DNA of 64,000 bases from Streptomyces sp. col6. GTDB lineage: Bacteria; Actinomycetota; Actinomycetes; Streptomycetales; Streptomycetaceae. Positions 1 through 11,108 of the stretch are shown here, piece after piece; position 1 is the first letter of the stretch, and each line of letters opens with the position of its first letter. Location of the stretch: assembly GCF_008042035.1 (NCBI RefSeq), contig NZ_RDBL01000006.1, positions 791,741-855,740 of the forward strand, in the 5' to 3' direction. Position numbers and translations under genes: made by a program. The notes under the pieces were generated by a model. The model was not told the DNA's origin. It worked only from the letters and a program-made list of their open reading frames with translations, and made no database searches.

Positions 1-908
1 CGCGGGCCGGACGCCATCCAGCGCAGGTCGTTGCAGATCTTGGTGAGCGAGACCCCGATGGTGCGCAGCTGGCCCGAGGTCTCCACCAGGCCGTCCCGCG
101 CGCCCTGTGCCTCGAAGTGGTCGCGCGCCTCGGTGAGCGGCAGCCCGGTGACGCGGGCCACCTCGGCGATCACGGCGGCCGAGAAGCCGGGCGGGGTGTT
201 GATGCCGGTGCCCACGGCCGTGCCGCCGAGGGGGAGTTCGGCGAGGCGGGGGAGCGAGGCGCGCAGCCGCTCGACGCCGTAGCGGATCTGGGCGGCGTAC
301 CCCCCGAACTCCTGGCCGAGGGTGACGGGCGTGGCGTCCATGAGGTGGGTGCGCCCGGACTTCACGACCGTCGCGAACTCCTGCGCCTTGCGCTCCAGGG
401 CGGCGGCCAGGTGCTCCAGGGCGGGGATCAGGTCGGCGGTGACCGCGGCGGTCGCGGCGATGTGGATGGAGGACGGGAAGACGTCGTTGGAGGACTGCGA
501 TGCGTTGACGTGGTCGTTGGGGTGGACCTCGCGGCCGAGGCGCTCGGTGGCGAGGGTGGCCACGACCTCATTGGTGTTCATGTTCGACGAGGTACCCGAG
601 CCCGTCTGGAAGACGTCGACCGGGAAGTGCGCGTCCCAGCGCCCCTCGGCGACCTCCTCGGCGGCTTCCCGGACGGCCCGCGCGATATCCGGGTCGAGGA
701 CCTTCAGCTCGGCGTTGACCTTGGCGGCGGCGGCCTTGATACGGGCCAGGGCCTCGATGTGGGCCCGCTCCAGGCGCTGTCCGGAGACCGGGAAGTTCTC
801 CACGGCCCGCTGCGTCTGGGCCCGCCACTTCGCGTTCGCGGGCACCCTGACCTCGCCCATCGAGTCGTGCTCGACGCGGTAGCCGTCGTGCGTTCCCTGA
901 TCCGTCAT
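1..908 (-). CDS. fumC: Class II fumarate hydratase, C-terminal part cut off by the window edge
   Basis: Reversible hydration of fumarate to L-malate in the TCA cycle; cytoplasmic, iron-independent homotetramer. The first ~302 residues are present, starting at the ATG ending at 908 ([20 protein letters not shown]). The substrate-binding block [13 protein letters not shown] and the [12 protein letters not shown] block are readable and place it in the fumarase/aspartase superfamily; spacing and residues fit fumarase rather than aspartase. The GSSxMPxKxN signature would lie beyond the left edge. It is divergent from the secreted hydrolase at 1023. A class I fumarase lies 6 kb away (6723-8390), so the genome carries both unrelated enzyme types. 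Confidence 0.93.
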   Translation of the reverse strand, partial: MTDQGTHDGYRVEHDSMGEVRVPANAKWRAQTQRAVENFPVSGQRLERAHIEALARIKAAAAKVNAELKVLDPDIARAVREAAEEVAEGRWDAHFPVDVFQTGSGTSSNMNTNEVVATLATERLGREVHPNDHVNASQSSNDVFPSSIHIAATAAVTADLIPALEHLAAALERKAQEFATVVKSGRTHLMDATPVTLGQEFGGYAAQIRYGVERLRASLPRLAELPLGGTAVGTGINTPPGFSAAVIAEVARVTGLPLTEARDHFEAQGARDGLVETSGQLRTIGVSLTKICNDLRWMASGP

Positions 909-1022
909 CGTTCAACCTCTCTGAAGTCACCCAAAAAGATGAGCACTTGTCTTGTTCCATGTATTCCCAAGTCGCCTACCGGCCAGTAAATACCGGGGGT
1001 AACAACAACCCGGGGAGGCGCA

Positions 1023-2549
1023 ATGACGCGCACCAGGCACAGAATCCGCTGTACCGTCGCGGCCGCCGCGGCCATCGCGGCGGCGTTCGGCGGGATGACC
1101 GCGGCGACGGGCACGGCCGCCGCCGCACAGCCCGGTACCACCAGTACCGCATCGACCCCCCTGCCGCCGGAACTGGAGGCCATCCGCGCCGCCGAGGCCA
1201 CCCAGCTGTACGGCGACCCGGCCGAGCGGCCGCTCGCACAGCGCAAGACCGGGCTCATCTCGCTCGGCGACAGCGAGATCTCCGGCGAGGGCGTCGGCAC
1301 GTACGAGGCGGGCACCAACGGCCCCGACAACTGGTGCCACCGCTCGCCCGACTCCGCCATCCACCGCACGGGCATCGCGGCCGACGTCACGTACAACGTC
1401 TCGTGCTCCGGCGCGTACACCGGAAACATCGTCATCGGCGGCTCCAAGCAGTACGCCGACGAACTGGTGCAGAGCGACAACCTGGCCGTCAAGGCGCGCA
1501 ACACCCGCATCAAGATGATCGTGCTGGTGGCGGGTGCCAACGACGACCTCCAGTTCGGGCCCGTCATGACGGACTGCGTCGAGCGCTGGGTCCTCATCCA
1601 GGGCCCGTGTCAGTCGAAGTACGAGGGCGGCTGGCAGGCCCGCGTGGACGGGCTCGTCCCCAAGGTCGAGAAGACCGTGCGCGACCTGCGGACGGTGATG
1701 ACCGGTGCCGGTTACGCGGACAGCGACTACAAGCTCGTCGTCATGGGCTACCCGAGCCCCATCGGCCCGGACTTCTACGACAACCCGAACTTCCCCGGGA
1801 AGCTTCCCGGCGGCTGCGCCGGGTACGACTCCGACGCCGCCTGGGGCCGCAACGCCGCCGTTCCCGCCTTCGAGCGCGGCATGCGCAAGGCCGCGGCCGA
1901 CACCGGGGCCGTCTACCTGGACAACTCCCGGCTCTTCCACGGCCACGAGGTGTGCAGCGAGTCCGCCTGGGCGCGCGGCCTCTACATCGACCTGTCGCAC
2001 TTCCCGCCGGACTCCAACTCGGTGCGCCAGTCCTTCCACCCGAACGCGTCCGGGCACGGCGCCTTCGCCTCCTGCCTGACCCAGATCTACAACTCCGGCC
2101 TGCGCGAGGCGAGCTGCGCCGACCCGGCGAGCACCGGGCAGCCCGTCCTCCAGCCGGTCGCCTGGGACGACGCCTTCAAGCCCCTGCGCGGCGAGGCGAC
2201 GGCCACCTGCCTGGACGCCCCCGCCTCCGTCACCCGTAACAACACCGGGGTGACCGGCTGGGAGTGCCACGGCGGGCGCAACCAGGGCTGGTGGTACGAC
2301 TCCGGCACGCAGACCCTGCGCACCGAGCTGAGCCACGACCGCTGCCTGGACGTCCCGGGCGCCGACTACAGGGCCGGCGCCTCGCTCATCCTCTACAACT
2401 GCTCCGGCGCCGCCAACCAGCGCTTCGTCCGCCAGTCGGGGACCCTGCGCCCGGCCGCCTCCACGGGCCTGTGCGCGACCCTCGCGGGCGCCCACGACCC
2501 GCTGAGGCTCCAGGCCTGCGACGGCGGCGCGAAGCAGCGCTTCGCGTAA
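1023..2549 (+). CDS. Secreted SGNH/GDSL-type hydrolase with C-terminal ricin B-type lectin domain
   Basis: 508 residues. The N-terminus has a charged start, a hydrophobic Ala-rich core and an AxA-type end (about residues 1-35), a Sec signal peptide. The catalytic domain (~70-370) shows block I ISLGDSEISGEG with the nucleophilic Ser, the block III-like VAGANDD, and SFHPNASGHGAFASC carrying the catalytic His. The last ~110 residues hold ricin-type repeats with QxW-like ends (NQGWWYDSG, NQRFVRQSG, KQRFA) that probably bind polysaccharide. GGAGG sits 4 nt before the ATG. Family knowledge suggests an esterase or lipase acting on acylated polymers; the substrate cannot be read. A strong hairpin follows the stop. 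Confidence 0.85.
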   Translation: MTRTRHRIRCTVAAAAAIAAAFGGMTAATGTAAAAQPGTTSTASTPLPPELEAIRAAEATQLYGDPAERPLAQRKTGLISLGDSEISGEGVGTYEAGTNGPDNWCHRSPDSAIHRTGIAADVTYNVSCSGAYTGNIVIGGSKQYADELVQSDNLAVKARNTRIKMIVLVAGANDDLQFGPVMTDCVERWVLIQGPCQSKYEGGWQARVDGLVPKVEKTVRDLRTVMTGAGYADSDYKLVVMGYPSPIGPDFYDNPNFPGKLPGGCAGYDSDAAWGRNAAVPAFERGMRKAAADTGAVYLDNSRLFHGHEVCSESAWARGLYIDLSHFPPDSNSVRQSFHPNASGHGAFASCLTQIYNSGLREASCADPASTGQPVLQPVAWDDAFKPLRGEATATCLDAPASVTRNNTGVTGWECHGGRNQGWWYDSGTQTLRTELSHDRCLDVPGADYRAGASLILYNCSGAANQRFVRQSGTLRPAASTGLCATLAGAHDPLRLQACDGGAKQRFA

Positions 2550-2559
2550 CCCGCCACCG

Positions 2560-2605
2560 ACGCGGGTACGGGCAGGGGCCGCGCGGCCCTTCCCCGTACC
2601 CGCGT
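2560..2605. terminator. Terminator hairpin between convergent SGNH hydrolase and M18 peptidase
   Basis: ACGCGGGTACGGG (2560-2572) pairs perfectly with CCCGTACCCGCGT (2593-2605), with a second G/C-rich hairpin inside the loop. It lies between the two convergent stops, so it can serve both strands. There is no U-tract, as is usual in this genus. Confidence 0.7.
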
Positions 2606-2608
2606 CTC

Positions 2609-3910
2609 TCAGCCGGACGTCACGAACGCCGTCAGGATCGCCGCCAGATGGCCCGGGTCCCGGGCCCCGCACAGCTCGCGTGCCGAGTGCATGGAGAGCC
2701 CCGGGACCCCCACGTCGACGGTCGGCACACCCAGCCGGGCCGCCGTGAGCGGGCCGATCGACGTGCCGCACGGCATCGCGTTGTTGGAGACGAACGGCTG
2801 CCACGGCGCGCCCGCCCGCTCGCAGGCCTGCGCGAACACCGCGATCCCCGTCGAGTCGGTCGCGTACCGCTGGTTGACGTTGACCTTGACCGTCGGGCCG
2901 CAGTTGGGCAGCGGCTGGTGGCCCGGGTCGTGGCGCTCCGCGTAGTTCGGGTGCACCGCGTGCGCCATGTCGGCGGAGACGCAGTAGGCACCGGCCAGCG
3001 CCCGCGACCAGTCCTCCGCGCTGCCGCCCCGGGCCGTCACCGACCGGCTCAGCACCCGTTCCAGCATCGGGCTCTGCGCGCCCGTGTCCGAGCCGCTGCC
3101 GACCTCCTCGTGGTCGAAGGCCGCCAGCACCGGGATGTACGCCGGCGGCTCGGCGGCCGTCGCCGCGGCCGTCAGCGCGGTCACCCCGGCATGCACCGAC
3201 ACCAGGTTGTCCAGCCGCGCGGACACCAGGAACTCCCGCTCGGCGCCCAGGTATCCGGGCGGCTGCACGTCGTGCAGCATCAGGTCCCAGCCCAGCACGT
3301 CGCCCGGCTCCGCCTCGGCCGCCGCCGCGACCCGGCGCAGCAGCGCGCCCTCGTCGGCCGCGCCGAGCGACCAGACGGGGGCGATGTGGCGCTGCCGGTC
3401 CAGGGCCAGCCCGTCGTTGACGGCGCGGTCCAGGTGGATCGCCAGCTGCGGCACCCGCAGCAGGGGCTCGTCGATCTGCACGAGCCGGCTCTCGGCCGTG
3501 CCGCCCGGCCCCCGCAGCGCGAGACGGCCGGAGATGCCCAGGTCGCGGTCGAGCCAGGTGTTGAGCGGCACCCCGCCGTAGATCTCCACCGCGACCTGCC
3601 GCCAGCCCGCCGACGCCGTGTCCGGGGTGGGTTTGACCCGCAGGTTCGGCGAGTCGGTGTGTGTGCCGATGATCCGGAACGGGGTGTGGGCGGGCAGCGA
3701 CTCGGGAACGTACCAGGCGATCAGCGCGCCCCCCTGGACGACGAAGCCGCCGCCCGTGGTGCCCGTCCAGTCGTCGGTGCCGCGCAGTTCACTGAAGCCC
3801 GCCTTCTCCAGCCGCTGGGCGGCGCTCGCCACGGCGTGGTACGGGGAGGGGCTGGCGCTGATGAAGGTGAGCAGGTCGTCGGCGTGGCTGCGGTGGGGGA
3901 CCGGCGTCAT
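2609..3910 (-). CDS. M18 family aminopeptidase
   Basis: 433-residue di-zinc aminopeptidase that removes N-terminal, often acidic, residues from peptides in the cytoplasm. Visible family blocks: IGTHTDSPNLRVK (metal His/Asp), VLAAFDHEEVGSGSDTGAQS (catalytic and metal Glu pair), SADMAHAVHPNYAERHDPGHQP, and GVPGLSMHSARELCGARD (C-terminal metal His). The start chosen is MTPVPHRSHADDLLTF, where family similarity begins; the frame stays open for another 110 codons upstream, but that part is low-complexity Pro/Arg and is not family-like. Convergent with the SGNH hydrolase. Confidence 0.92.
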   Translation of the reverse strand: MTPVPHRSHADDLLTFISASPSPYHAVASAAQRLEKAGFSELRGTDDWTGTTGGGFVVQGGALIAWYVPESLPAHTPFRIIGTHTDSPNLRVKPTPDTASAGWRQVAVEIYGGVPLNTWLDRDLGISGRLALRGPGGTAESRLVQIDEPLLRVPQLAIHLDRAVNDGLALDRQRHIAPVWSLGAADEGALLRRVAAAAEAEPGDVLGWDLMLHDVQPPGYLGAEREFLVSARLDNLVSVHAGVTALTAAATAAEPPAYIPVLAAFDHEEVGSGSDTGAQSPMLERVLSRSVTARGGSAEDWSRALAGAYCVSADMAHAVHPNYAERHDPGHQPLPNCGPTVKVNVNQRYATDSTGIAVFAQACERAGAPWQPFVSNNAMPCGTSIGPLTAARLGVPTVDVGVPGLSMHSARELCGARDPGHLAAILTAFVTSG

Positions 3911-4321
3911 GCGGTGTCCGCCTTTCCGGAGTGGGACGGTGAGGGTGGTGCGGCCGCACGGGTTCGGACGGCCGTACGGCGAGGTCGGCAGGGGCGTCGG
4001 CGGGTGCGTGGGGGCGGGCCCGGCGGCCGTCGGTGGCACCGGGCCGGCCGCCCGGCGGTGCGGAGTTCTCCGGCAACGCGGGACAACCCACCGCATTCGT
4101 ACGGCGCCCCGCAAGTCCGGCGTCCGGCCCGGTGCGCGAAAGCGGCGGTGCGGTGCGGGCGCCCCCGGAGCGCGGGCGGCGGCCGGTGCCCCGGCCCGGT
4201 CCGTACCGGGGTCCCGCCGTCCCGGCCGGTGCCGCCGCACGGCCGCCGAGGGGCTTGCACGAGATTGGCCGATTTCCGCTGTACGGGGATGCGCCCCGCG
4301 CGCCGCCGTCGCCCCCGTCGG
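3911..4321. other. 411-bp gap with no recognised gene
   Basis: The region lies upstream of the M18 gene and downstream of the MFS gene, both on the minus strand. All frames here are Pro/Arg/Gly-rich high-G+C shadow frames with no recognisable family. It presumably holds the M18 promoter; I could not pick out convincing -35/-10 boxes or a terminator. Confidence 0.5.
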
Positions 4322-5536
4322 TCATGGCGCCGGCGCGGCCGGACGCGCGCGCCGAGCCCCCGCCGTGCGGACCAGGAACGCCACCGCGAAGGCGAGGGCC
4401 GCCCCGTGCGACCAGCCGACGACCGCCAACGGACTGAAGCGCTCCAGGGCCGCCGCCACGGCGATCATGCCGACCCCGAAGCCCAGGTTCTCCACCGTCG
4501 CGGACAGCCCGAAGGCGTGCGCGCGCGGCCCGGCCGGCAGGGTCTGGAGGTGCGAGGTGTACGAGACCTCCGTCAGCCCGTCCGCCGCGCCGGCCACCAG
4601 GGCGATCACGGCCGTGGCCGCCGTCGGGAACCCCGCGAAGGCCAGGATGAACGCCGCCGACATCACACAGGTGCCGTAGCCGAAGCCGGCCGCGCCCACG
4701 GACCGGCCGGTGCGGCGCCCGTAGCGCTGGATCACCTGCTGCGCCACGATGTTGCCGACCGCCCACAGGCACCAGAACGCGCTGACGAACAGGGCCGGGT
4801 GCGCGTCGTCCAGCGCCGCGGAGTGCACGGGCAGCGCCGCGTTGTGCGACGAGGAGCCGAGCGCGTCCACCCCGCGCAGCCCGACCATCAGCGTCAGGCC
4901 CGGCACCGCGGCGAGCGCGGCGAACGCGACGGGCGTCCGCCGCCGGGGCCGTTCCCCCTCCGGCTCTTCCGTAACCGCCTTGCCCCGACCGCCGCCGGCG
5001 ACCGGCAGCAGGGCCACCGTCAGCGCGCAGACGGCGAAGGTGGCGAGGTCCACCACGAACGCGGCGGTGTACCCCACCAGCGAGACGACGACACCCGCCG
5101 AGGCGAAGCCCGCCACCATCGCCAGCGAACGCCCGGTCACCGACAGCGAGTTCGCCCAGGACCGCCGCTCCTCGCCCACCATCTCCGGCACGGAGCTGCG
5201 CAGGGCCACCATGAACAGCGTCCCGCAGGACCCGACCACCACGGAGACCGCGAACAGCGAAGCCGTACGCCAGCCGTCCGGCGCGAGAATCAGCGGCAGC
5301 ATCACGGCGCCCTGCGCGATATTCGTCCAGAGCATCACGCTCTTCGCCGTGCATCGCGCGAGCAGACCGCCGGCGACGAGACCGGCGAGGAATCCGGCAC
5401 CCAGCCGCAGGGCCATGAACAGCCCCATCGCGAGCGCCCGCCCCGTCGTTTCGTAGACGAAGAGATTGAGCGCCACCATATTCAGGAACGTGCCGTACGA
5501 GGAGACCGCGTACCCGGCCACCAGAAAGCGGAACAT
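4322..5536 (-). CDS. MFS transporter, drug-exporter type
   Basis: 404-residue integral membrane protein with about 12 hydrophobic segments, beginning MFRFLVAGYAVSSYGTFLNMVALNLF. This opening and the central loop after segment six (GGGRGKAVTEEPEGERPRRR, near the middle) fit the single-component efflux branch of the major facilitator superfamily. The start was chosen at the first Met where the transmembrane pattern begins; an in-frame upstream extension to 5662 is charged and unlike the family. It is divergent from the LuxR-type regulator at 5680, with 143 bp between them, so that regulator may control it (inference). The substrate is unknown. Confidence 0.85.
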   Translation of the reverse strand: MFRFLVAGYAVSSYGTFLNMVALNLFVYETTGRALAMGLFMALRLGAGFLAGLVAGGLLARCTAKSVMLWTNIAQGAVMLPLILAPDGWRTASLFAVSVVVGSCGTLFMVALRSSVPEMVGEERRSWANSLSVTGRSLAMVAGFASAGVVVSLVGYTAAFVVDLATFAVCALTVALLPVAGGGRGKAVTEEPEGERPRRRTPVAFAALAAVPGLTLMVGLRGVDALGSSSHNAALPVHSAALDDAHPALFVSAFWCLWAVGNIVAQQVIQRYGRRTGRSVGAAGFGYGTCVMSAAFILAFAGFPTAATAVIALVAGAADGLTEVSYTSHLQTLPAGPRAHAFGLSATVENLGFGVGMIAVAAALERFSPLAVVGWSHGAALAFAVAFLVRTAGARRARPAAPAP

Positions 5537-5679
5537 GCGCTCACCGCGCGGCGGACCGGACGGTGCGACGGCCGGTTCGCCGACAGGACGGGAGCGGTGG
5601 AAGGACACCCGCACATCGTGGTCGAGAGCCCCGGACTCGGGCCTCTCCCGGCCTGTGCACAAAGGTAATCTGCATCATT

Positions 5680-6684
5680 GTGAAGCACGATCATTCCCGC
5701 CCACCGCCGTGTGATTGCCACGAATCGGTGCCCGGGAGCACCGGGCGGGCGGAGCAGCCGTGCGAGCGGGCCCTCGACGCGTACCGGCGCGCGCTGCTGG
5801 CGGGCAGCCTGCCGCGCGAGGAGGTGGCCGGCTGCCTGAGCGCCCTTCATCTGATGGTCCCGGACCGCGCGTCACCCGGCTCGATGGTCCCCGTCCCACC
5901 GGAGACCGCCTCCCACGCCGCGCTCGCCCCGCTGGAGGAGGCCGTCCTCGAACGGCGCCGCGCCCTGCGGTCCACCCGGGCCGCACTCGCCGCCTTCGAG
6001 ACCCTGTACGCGGACGTGCACCGGCTCGAACAGCCCGGACTCACCCGGCTGACCGGGGAAGCCGTCATCAGCAGGGCGCTGGAGGCGGCGGTGGCCGGCT
6101 GCCGCGAGGAGATCCGCACCGCGCAGCCCGGCGGCGGCCGCCCCGAGCAGGCGCTCCGGGAGGCGCTCGTCCGCGACCTCGGGAACCTGCGGCGCGGCAT
6201 CCGCCAGCGGACCGTCTACCAGCACACCGTCCGCTCGGACCGGGCCACCCTCGCCTACATCGAGCAGGTGAGCGCGGCAGGGGCGGAGATCAGGACGCTC
6301 GCCGAGGTGACCGACCGGGTGATCGTCGTCGACCTCGACCTCGCCTTCGTCCCGTTCTCCGACGCACCGCACGAGGCGCTGTGCGTACGCCACCCGGCGC
6401 TGGTGCGCTTCCTGGCCCGCGGCTTCGACGAGGCATGGGCGCGCGCCCTGCCCGTACGGCCCGAACGGGCGCCGCTGCGCACCCCGGTCGTCACCTCCGA
6501 CCTGCAACGGGCCATCCTCCAGGCCGTGGTGAACGGCGAGACGGACGCCGCGATAGCCCGCCGGATCGGGATGAGCCGGCGCAGCGTCGCCGAGCACATG
6601 CGCAAGGTCTCCGAGCAGCTGGGCAGCACCAGCCGCGCCCAGCTCGGCTATCTGGTCGCCACGTCGGGGCTGCTCGACGGCTGA
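5680..6684 (+). CDS. LuxR-type helix-turn-helix transcriptional regulator
   Basis: 334 residues if started at the GTG at 5680; a later GTG at 5728 is possible and a longer reading from 5563 is unlikely. The C-terminal ~70 residues form a LuxR/GerE-like HTH: LQRAILQAVVNGETDAAIARRIGMSRRSVAEHMRKVSEQL. A helical region (~65-140) resembles a coiled coil rich in Arg/Glu, followed by a mixed domain (~150-250) like the PLD-type/TrmB-like sensor seen in Streptomyces LuxR orphans. There is no receiver domain or ATPase module. The AAAGG at 5661 is rather far from the GTG, so the start is uncertain. Divergent from the MFS exporter. Confidence 0.82.
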   Translation: MKHDHSRPPPCDCHESVPGSTGRAEQPCERALDAYRRALLAGSLPREEVAGCLSALHLMVPDRASPGSMVPVPPETASHAALAPLEEAVLERRRALRSTRAALAAFETLYADVHRLEQPGLTRLTGEAVISRALEAAVAGCREEIRTAQPGGGRPEQALREALVRDLGNLRRGIRQRTVYQHTVRSDRATLAYIEQVSAAGAEIRTLAEVTDRVIVVDLDLAFVPFSDAPHEALCVRHPALVRFLARGFDEAWARALPVRPERAPLRTPVVTSDLQRAILQAVVNGETDAAIARRIGMSRRSVAEHMRKVSEQLGSTSRAQLGYLVATSGLLDG

Positions 6685-6685
6685 C

Positions 6686-6719
6686 CGCGCGCCGGAGGGA
6701 CGCCCCTCCGGCGGCGCGG
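6686..6719. terminator. Bidirectional terminator hairpin
   Basis: GCCGGAGGG (6691-6699) pairs with CCCTCCGGC (6704-6712); flanking CGCGC/GCGCG extends the stem with one bulged G. It sits in the 38-bp gap between the convergent LuxR-type gene and class I fumarase. Confidence 0.65.
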
Positions 6720-6722
6720 GAA

Positions 6723-8390
<1,668 letters not shown>

Positions 8391-8606
8391 TACGGCCATT
8401 CCTCACTCGGCAGACAGCGGCTGGCCACCCTTGGACAGCGCACCCACCAGGGTAGGACGCGCCGGGAGCGCCGGGCTTGTGAGGTAGGGCTCACCATCCG
8501 GGATCACATCCGGGCCGTCCCGGGGGCTCCCCGGGGCGCACGGCCCGGCGCGCGGCGCGCCGTCCGGCCCCTGTCGCGATCTATCGCGTTTCGGTACGCT
8601 GGGGCG

Positions 8607-9287
8607 GTGGACCTCGAGAAGCAGCCCCAGCAGCCCACCGCACCGGCGGACACCGACGTCATCCGCGCCTCCGACGCGGACCGCGACCGCATCGCGGACA
8701 TCCTGCGGGAAGCGCTGGCCGAGGGCCGGCTGACCGCCGACGAGCACGCGGAGCGGGTCGATTCCGTCTACCGCGCCAAGACCGTCGGTGAGCTCGAACC
8801 GCTCGTCCGGGACCTGCCGGCGCCGGGCGGGGCGTCCAGGGCCGCCGCCGGTGCCTCGTACAACCGCGAGCCCGAGCCGGCGACCGGACCCGCCGACAAC
8901 CTGGTGGCCATCTTCAGCAGTTCGACCCGCCGGGGCCGCTGGCGGGTGGGTGCCCGTACGAACGCCTTCGCGCTGTTCGGCAGTGTGGAAATCGACCTGA
9001 CGGAGGCGCTTTTCGGACAGCGTCTCACCGTGATCAACGCGACCTCCGTTTTCGGCAGCGTGGAGATCCGGGTGCCCGAGAACATCTCGCTGCGCGGCAG
9101 CGGCACGGGTGTTTTCGGCAGTTTCGAAGTGCGCACGCTGGAATCCGCCGACCCCGAGGCGCCGGTGGTCGTCGTCAACGGATATTCGGTGTTCGGCAGC
9201 GTCGAGGCGAAGCCGAAACGGGGCAAGTTCATCGCGGATCTCCAGGACCGGCTGCGCAAGCACCTCGATAAGCACCTCGACCGCTGA
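8607..9287 (+). CDS. DUF1707 and LiaF-like (DUF2154) domain protein
   Basis: 226 residues from a GTG start (VDLEKQPQQPTAP). Residues ~18-75 form the DUF1707 domain (IRASDADRDRIADILREALAEGRLTADEHAERVDSVY...ELEPLVRDLP), common in streptomycetes and perhaps involved in protein or membrane contact. The C-terminal half has repeated VFGSVEI-type strands (ALFGSVEIDL, SVFGSVEIRVP, GVFGSFEVR, SVFGSVEAK), the short beta-solenoid of LiaF/cell-wall-active regulators. No membrane segment or signal peptide is present. The frame is open far upstream, but the domain start, the GTG and the gap after fumA define the gene. Function unproven; envelope-stress sensing is an inference. Confidence 0.85.
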   Translation: MDLEKQPQQPTAPADTDVIRASDADRDRIADILREALAEGRLTADEHAERVDSVYRAKTVGELEPLVRDLPAPGGASRAAAGASYNREPEPATGPADNLVAIFSSSTRRGRWRVGARTNAFALFGSVEIDLTEALFGQRLTVINATSVFGSVEIRVPENISLRGSGTGVFGSFEVRTLESADPEAPVVVVNGYSVFGSVEAKPKRGKFIADLQDRLRKHLDKHLDR

Positions 9288-9453
9288 CGGCGCACGGCCG
9301 CGCGTCGCGGCGGGGATTCTTTCCGGCCGAAAAGGGACTCGACCGCAATTGCGTGGAACGGACCTGAGTGCCACTCAGTGCATAGGCGCACGCACAGCGG
9401 GTAGGGACTGCTGCATCGTCTCTCGCTCGCGAAGCCGTCGTCAGGAGTGGACC

Positions 9454-9825
9454 GTGCTGCAACTGCCGCATCAGCCCCTGCAGGTCGCCGCTGTTCCCCC
9501 GCAGCGGGTCCCCGCTCGGGAGGACCAGGCCGGCCCCTGGCACTCGGAGGCGGTGTGCCGCCGGGACGAAGCCGGGTTGTTCTTCGCCCCGTCGAAGGAG
9601 CCGACCGCTGCCCGGCTCTCGCGCGAGGAGTCCGCGAAGCGGGTCTGCGCGCGCTGCCCCGTGATGGTGGAGTGCCGCGAGCACGCGCTGATGCAGCCCG
9701 AGCCGTACGGGGTGTGGGGCGGTCTCACGGCCGCCGAGCGCCGCGTCGCGCTCGCCCGGCGCAGGCGGCGCGAGGCGGAGCTGAAGGCCTCGGGCGCGAC
9801 CGGCCGGATCGCGGCGGCGGGCTGA
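9454..9825 (+). CDS. WhiB-like [4Fe-4S] transcription factor
   Basis: 123 residues from a GTG start, with AGGAG 7 nt upstream. It has the four WhiB cysteines: one in EAVCRRDEA, then the CxxCxxxxxC cluster in RVCARCPVMVECREHAL, followed by the beta-turn YGVWGGLTAAERR and a basic C-terminal tail (ARRRRREAELK). WhiB-like proteins carry a redox/NO-sensitive cluster and usually act with the principal sigma factor. By position next to glpX and DUF1707 it looks like the S. coelicolor wblI/SCO5046 orthologue (recollection, unchecked). It lies 166 bp after the DUF1707 gene and probably has its own promoter. Confidence 0.93.
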   Translation: MLQLPHQPLQVAAVPPQRVPAREDQAGPWHSEAVCRRDEAGLFFAPSKEPTAARLSREESAKRVCARCPVMVECREHALMQPEPYGVWGGLTAAERRVALARRRRREAELKASGATGRIAAAG

Positions 9826-9853
9826 CCGGCCGCCGGTCCCGTACGCGTACGTA

Positions 9854-9893
9854 CGAAGAGGCGCCCCCACCGCACATGGGGGGCGCCTCTTCG
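9854..9893. terminator. Strong bidirectional terminator, 15-bp stem
   Basis: CGAAGAGGCGCCCCC (9854-9868) pairs perfectly with GGGGGCGCCTCTTCG (9879-9893) around a 10-nt loop, midway between the convergent whiB-like and glpX genes. Confidence 0.85.
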
Positions 9894-9933
9894 GGCGGAA
9901 GCGCGGACGCGGGCCGTGGGTGCGGCCCGGCCG

Positions 9934-10965
9934 CTACTTCGCGCGGTCGAAGTCGACGGCGCTGTAGGCGCGCAGCTTCGACAGCCGGTGGGTGGAGTTG
10001 ATCGTCCGGATGGTGCCGGACTTGGACCGCATGACGATGGACTCGGTGGTCGCCGTCTCCGAGCGGTAGCGCACCCCGCGCATCAGCTCGCCGTCGGTGA
10101 TCCCGGTCGCCACGAAGAACACGTTGTCCCCGCTGACCAGGTCGTCCGTGGACAGCACCCGGTCCAGGTCGTGCCCGGCGTCCAGCGCGCGTCGGCGTTC
10201 GGCCTCGTCCTTCGGCCAGAGCTTGCCCTGGATGACGCCGCCGAGGCACTTTATGGCGCAGGCCGAGATGATGCCCTCGGGCGTGCCGCCGATGCCCATG
10301 AGCAGGTCGACGCCGGTGCCTTCGCGGGCCGCCATGATCGACCCGGCCACGTCGCCGTCGGAGATGAACTTGATGCGGGCGCCGGTCTCCCGGATCTCCT
10401 TGACGATCCCCTCGTGGCGGGGGCGGTCCAGGATGACGACGGTGACGTCCTCGGGCGTGGAGTTCTTCGCCCGCGCGACCCGGCGGATGTTCGCCGAGAC
10501 GGGGGCGTTGATGTCCACGAAGTCCGCCGCCTCCGGGCCGGTGACCAGCTTGTCCATGTAGAAGACGGCGGACGGGTCGAACATCGCGCCACGGTCGGCG
10601 GCGGCCAGGACGGCGATCGCGTTGGGCATGCCCTTGGCGTTGAGGGTCGTGCCGTCGATCGGGTCGACGGCGATGTCGACCTCGGGCCCGGTGCCGTCCC
10701 CGACGTGCTCGCCGTTGAACAGCATGGGGGCTTCGTCCTTCTCGCCCTCACCGATGACGACGACGCCGTTCATGGACACGGTGGAGACGAGGGTTCGCAT
10801 GGCGTTCACGGCGGCACCGTCGGCCCCGATCTTGTCCCCGCGCCCGACCCAGCGCCCGGCGGCCATGGCGGCGGCCTCGGTGACCCGGACCAGCTCCAGG
10901 GCGAGGTTGCGGTCGGGGGCCTCCGGGGAGACCTCCAGCTGGGACGGCAGATGATGCTCGGACAT
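9934..10965 (-). CDS. glpX: Fructose-1,6-bisphosphatase class II
   Basis: 343 residues ([20 protein letters not shown]), typical of actinobacterial GlpX. It converts fructose-1,6-bisphosphate to fructose-6-phosphate in gluconeogenesis; metal-dependent and cytoplasmic. Visible motifs: [29 protein letters not shown] (metal-binding and catalytic Asp/Thr), and [19 protein letters not shown]. The start was chosen at the Met with GAAAGG 9 nt upstream; an in-frame extension to 11115 is not family-like. The coding strand converges on the whiB-like gene and is divergent from DUF4245. Confidence 0.96.
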   Translation of the reverse strand: MSEHHLPSQLEVSPEAPDRNLALELVRVTEAAAMAAGRWVGRGDKIGADGAAVNAMRTLVSTVSMNGVVVIGEGEKDEAPMLFNGEHVGDGTGPEVDIAVDPIDGTTLNAKGMPNAIAVLAAADRGAMFDPSAVFYMDKLVTGPEAADFVDINAPVSANIRRVARAKNSTPEDVTVVILDRPRHEGIVKEIRETGARIKFISDGDVAGSIMAAREGTGVDLLMGIGGTPEGIISACAIKCLGGVIQGKLWPKDEAERRRALDAGHDLDRVLSTDDLVSGDNVFFVATGITDGELMRGVRYRSETATTESIVMRSKSGTIRTINSTHRLSKLRAYSAVDFDRAK

Positions 10966-11108
10966 CGGAGCGCACCTTTCTGTACGACGACGACCGGATG
11001 AGGGTGATCTGACTCTATCGCCAGGTCGATAAAATGAGCAGACCGGGTCACGTTTGAGCGGGGCGGCCCCCGGTTCGGCCGCGCAGGGGCTGATGCGACG
11101 ATGGACCC

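Noticed and set aside
927..2804. Long minus-strand open frame across the SGNH hydrolase
   Set aside because: Low-complexity shadow of the real plus-strand gene, which has a signal peptide, ribosome site and catalytic motifs.
2264..5668. Very long plus-strand open frame (over 1100 codons) antisense to the M18 and MFS genes
   Set aside because: Arg/Pro/Gly-rich and without any family motif. It is the usual shadow frame of G+C-rich coding DNA; the minus-strand genes carry clear domains.
5563..5679. Longer N-terminus for the LuxR-type regulator
   Set aside because: The first 39 codons are Arg/Gly-rich and overlap the divergent MFS promoter region; the GTG at 5680 starts a more protein-like sequence.
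11016..11031. TATCG-N6-CGATA inverted repeat between glpX and DUF4245 as an operator
   Set aside because: Arms of only five bases with no known regulator; too weak to list on its own.
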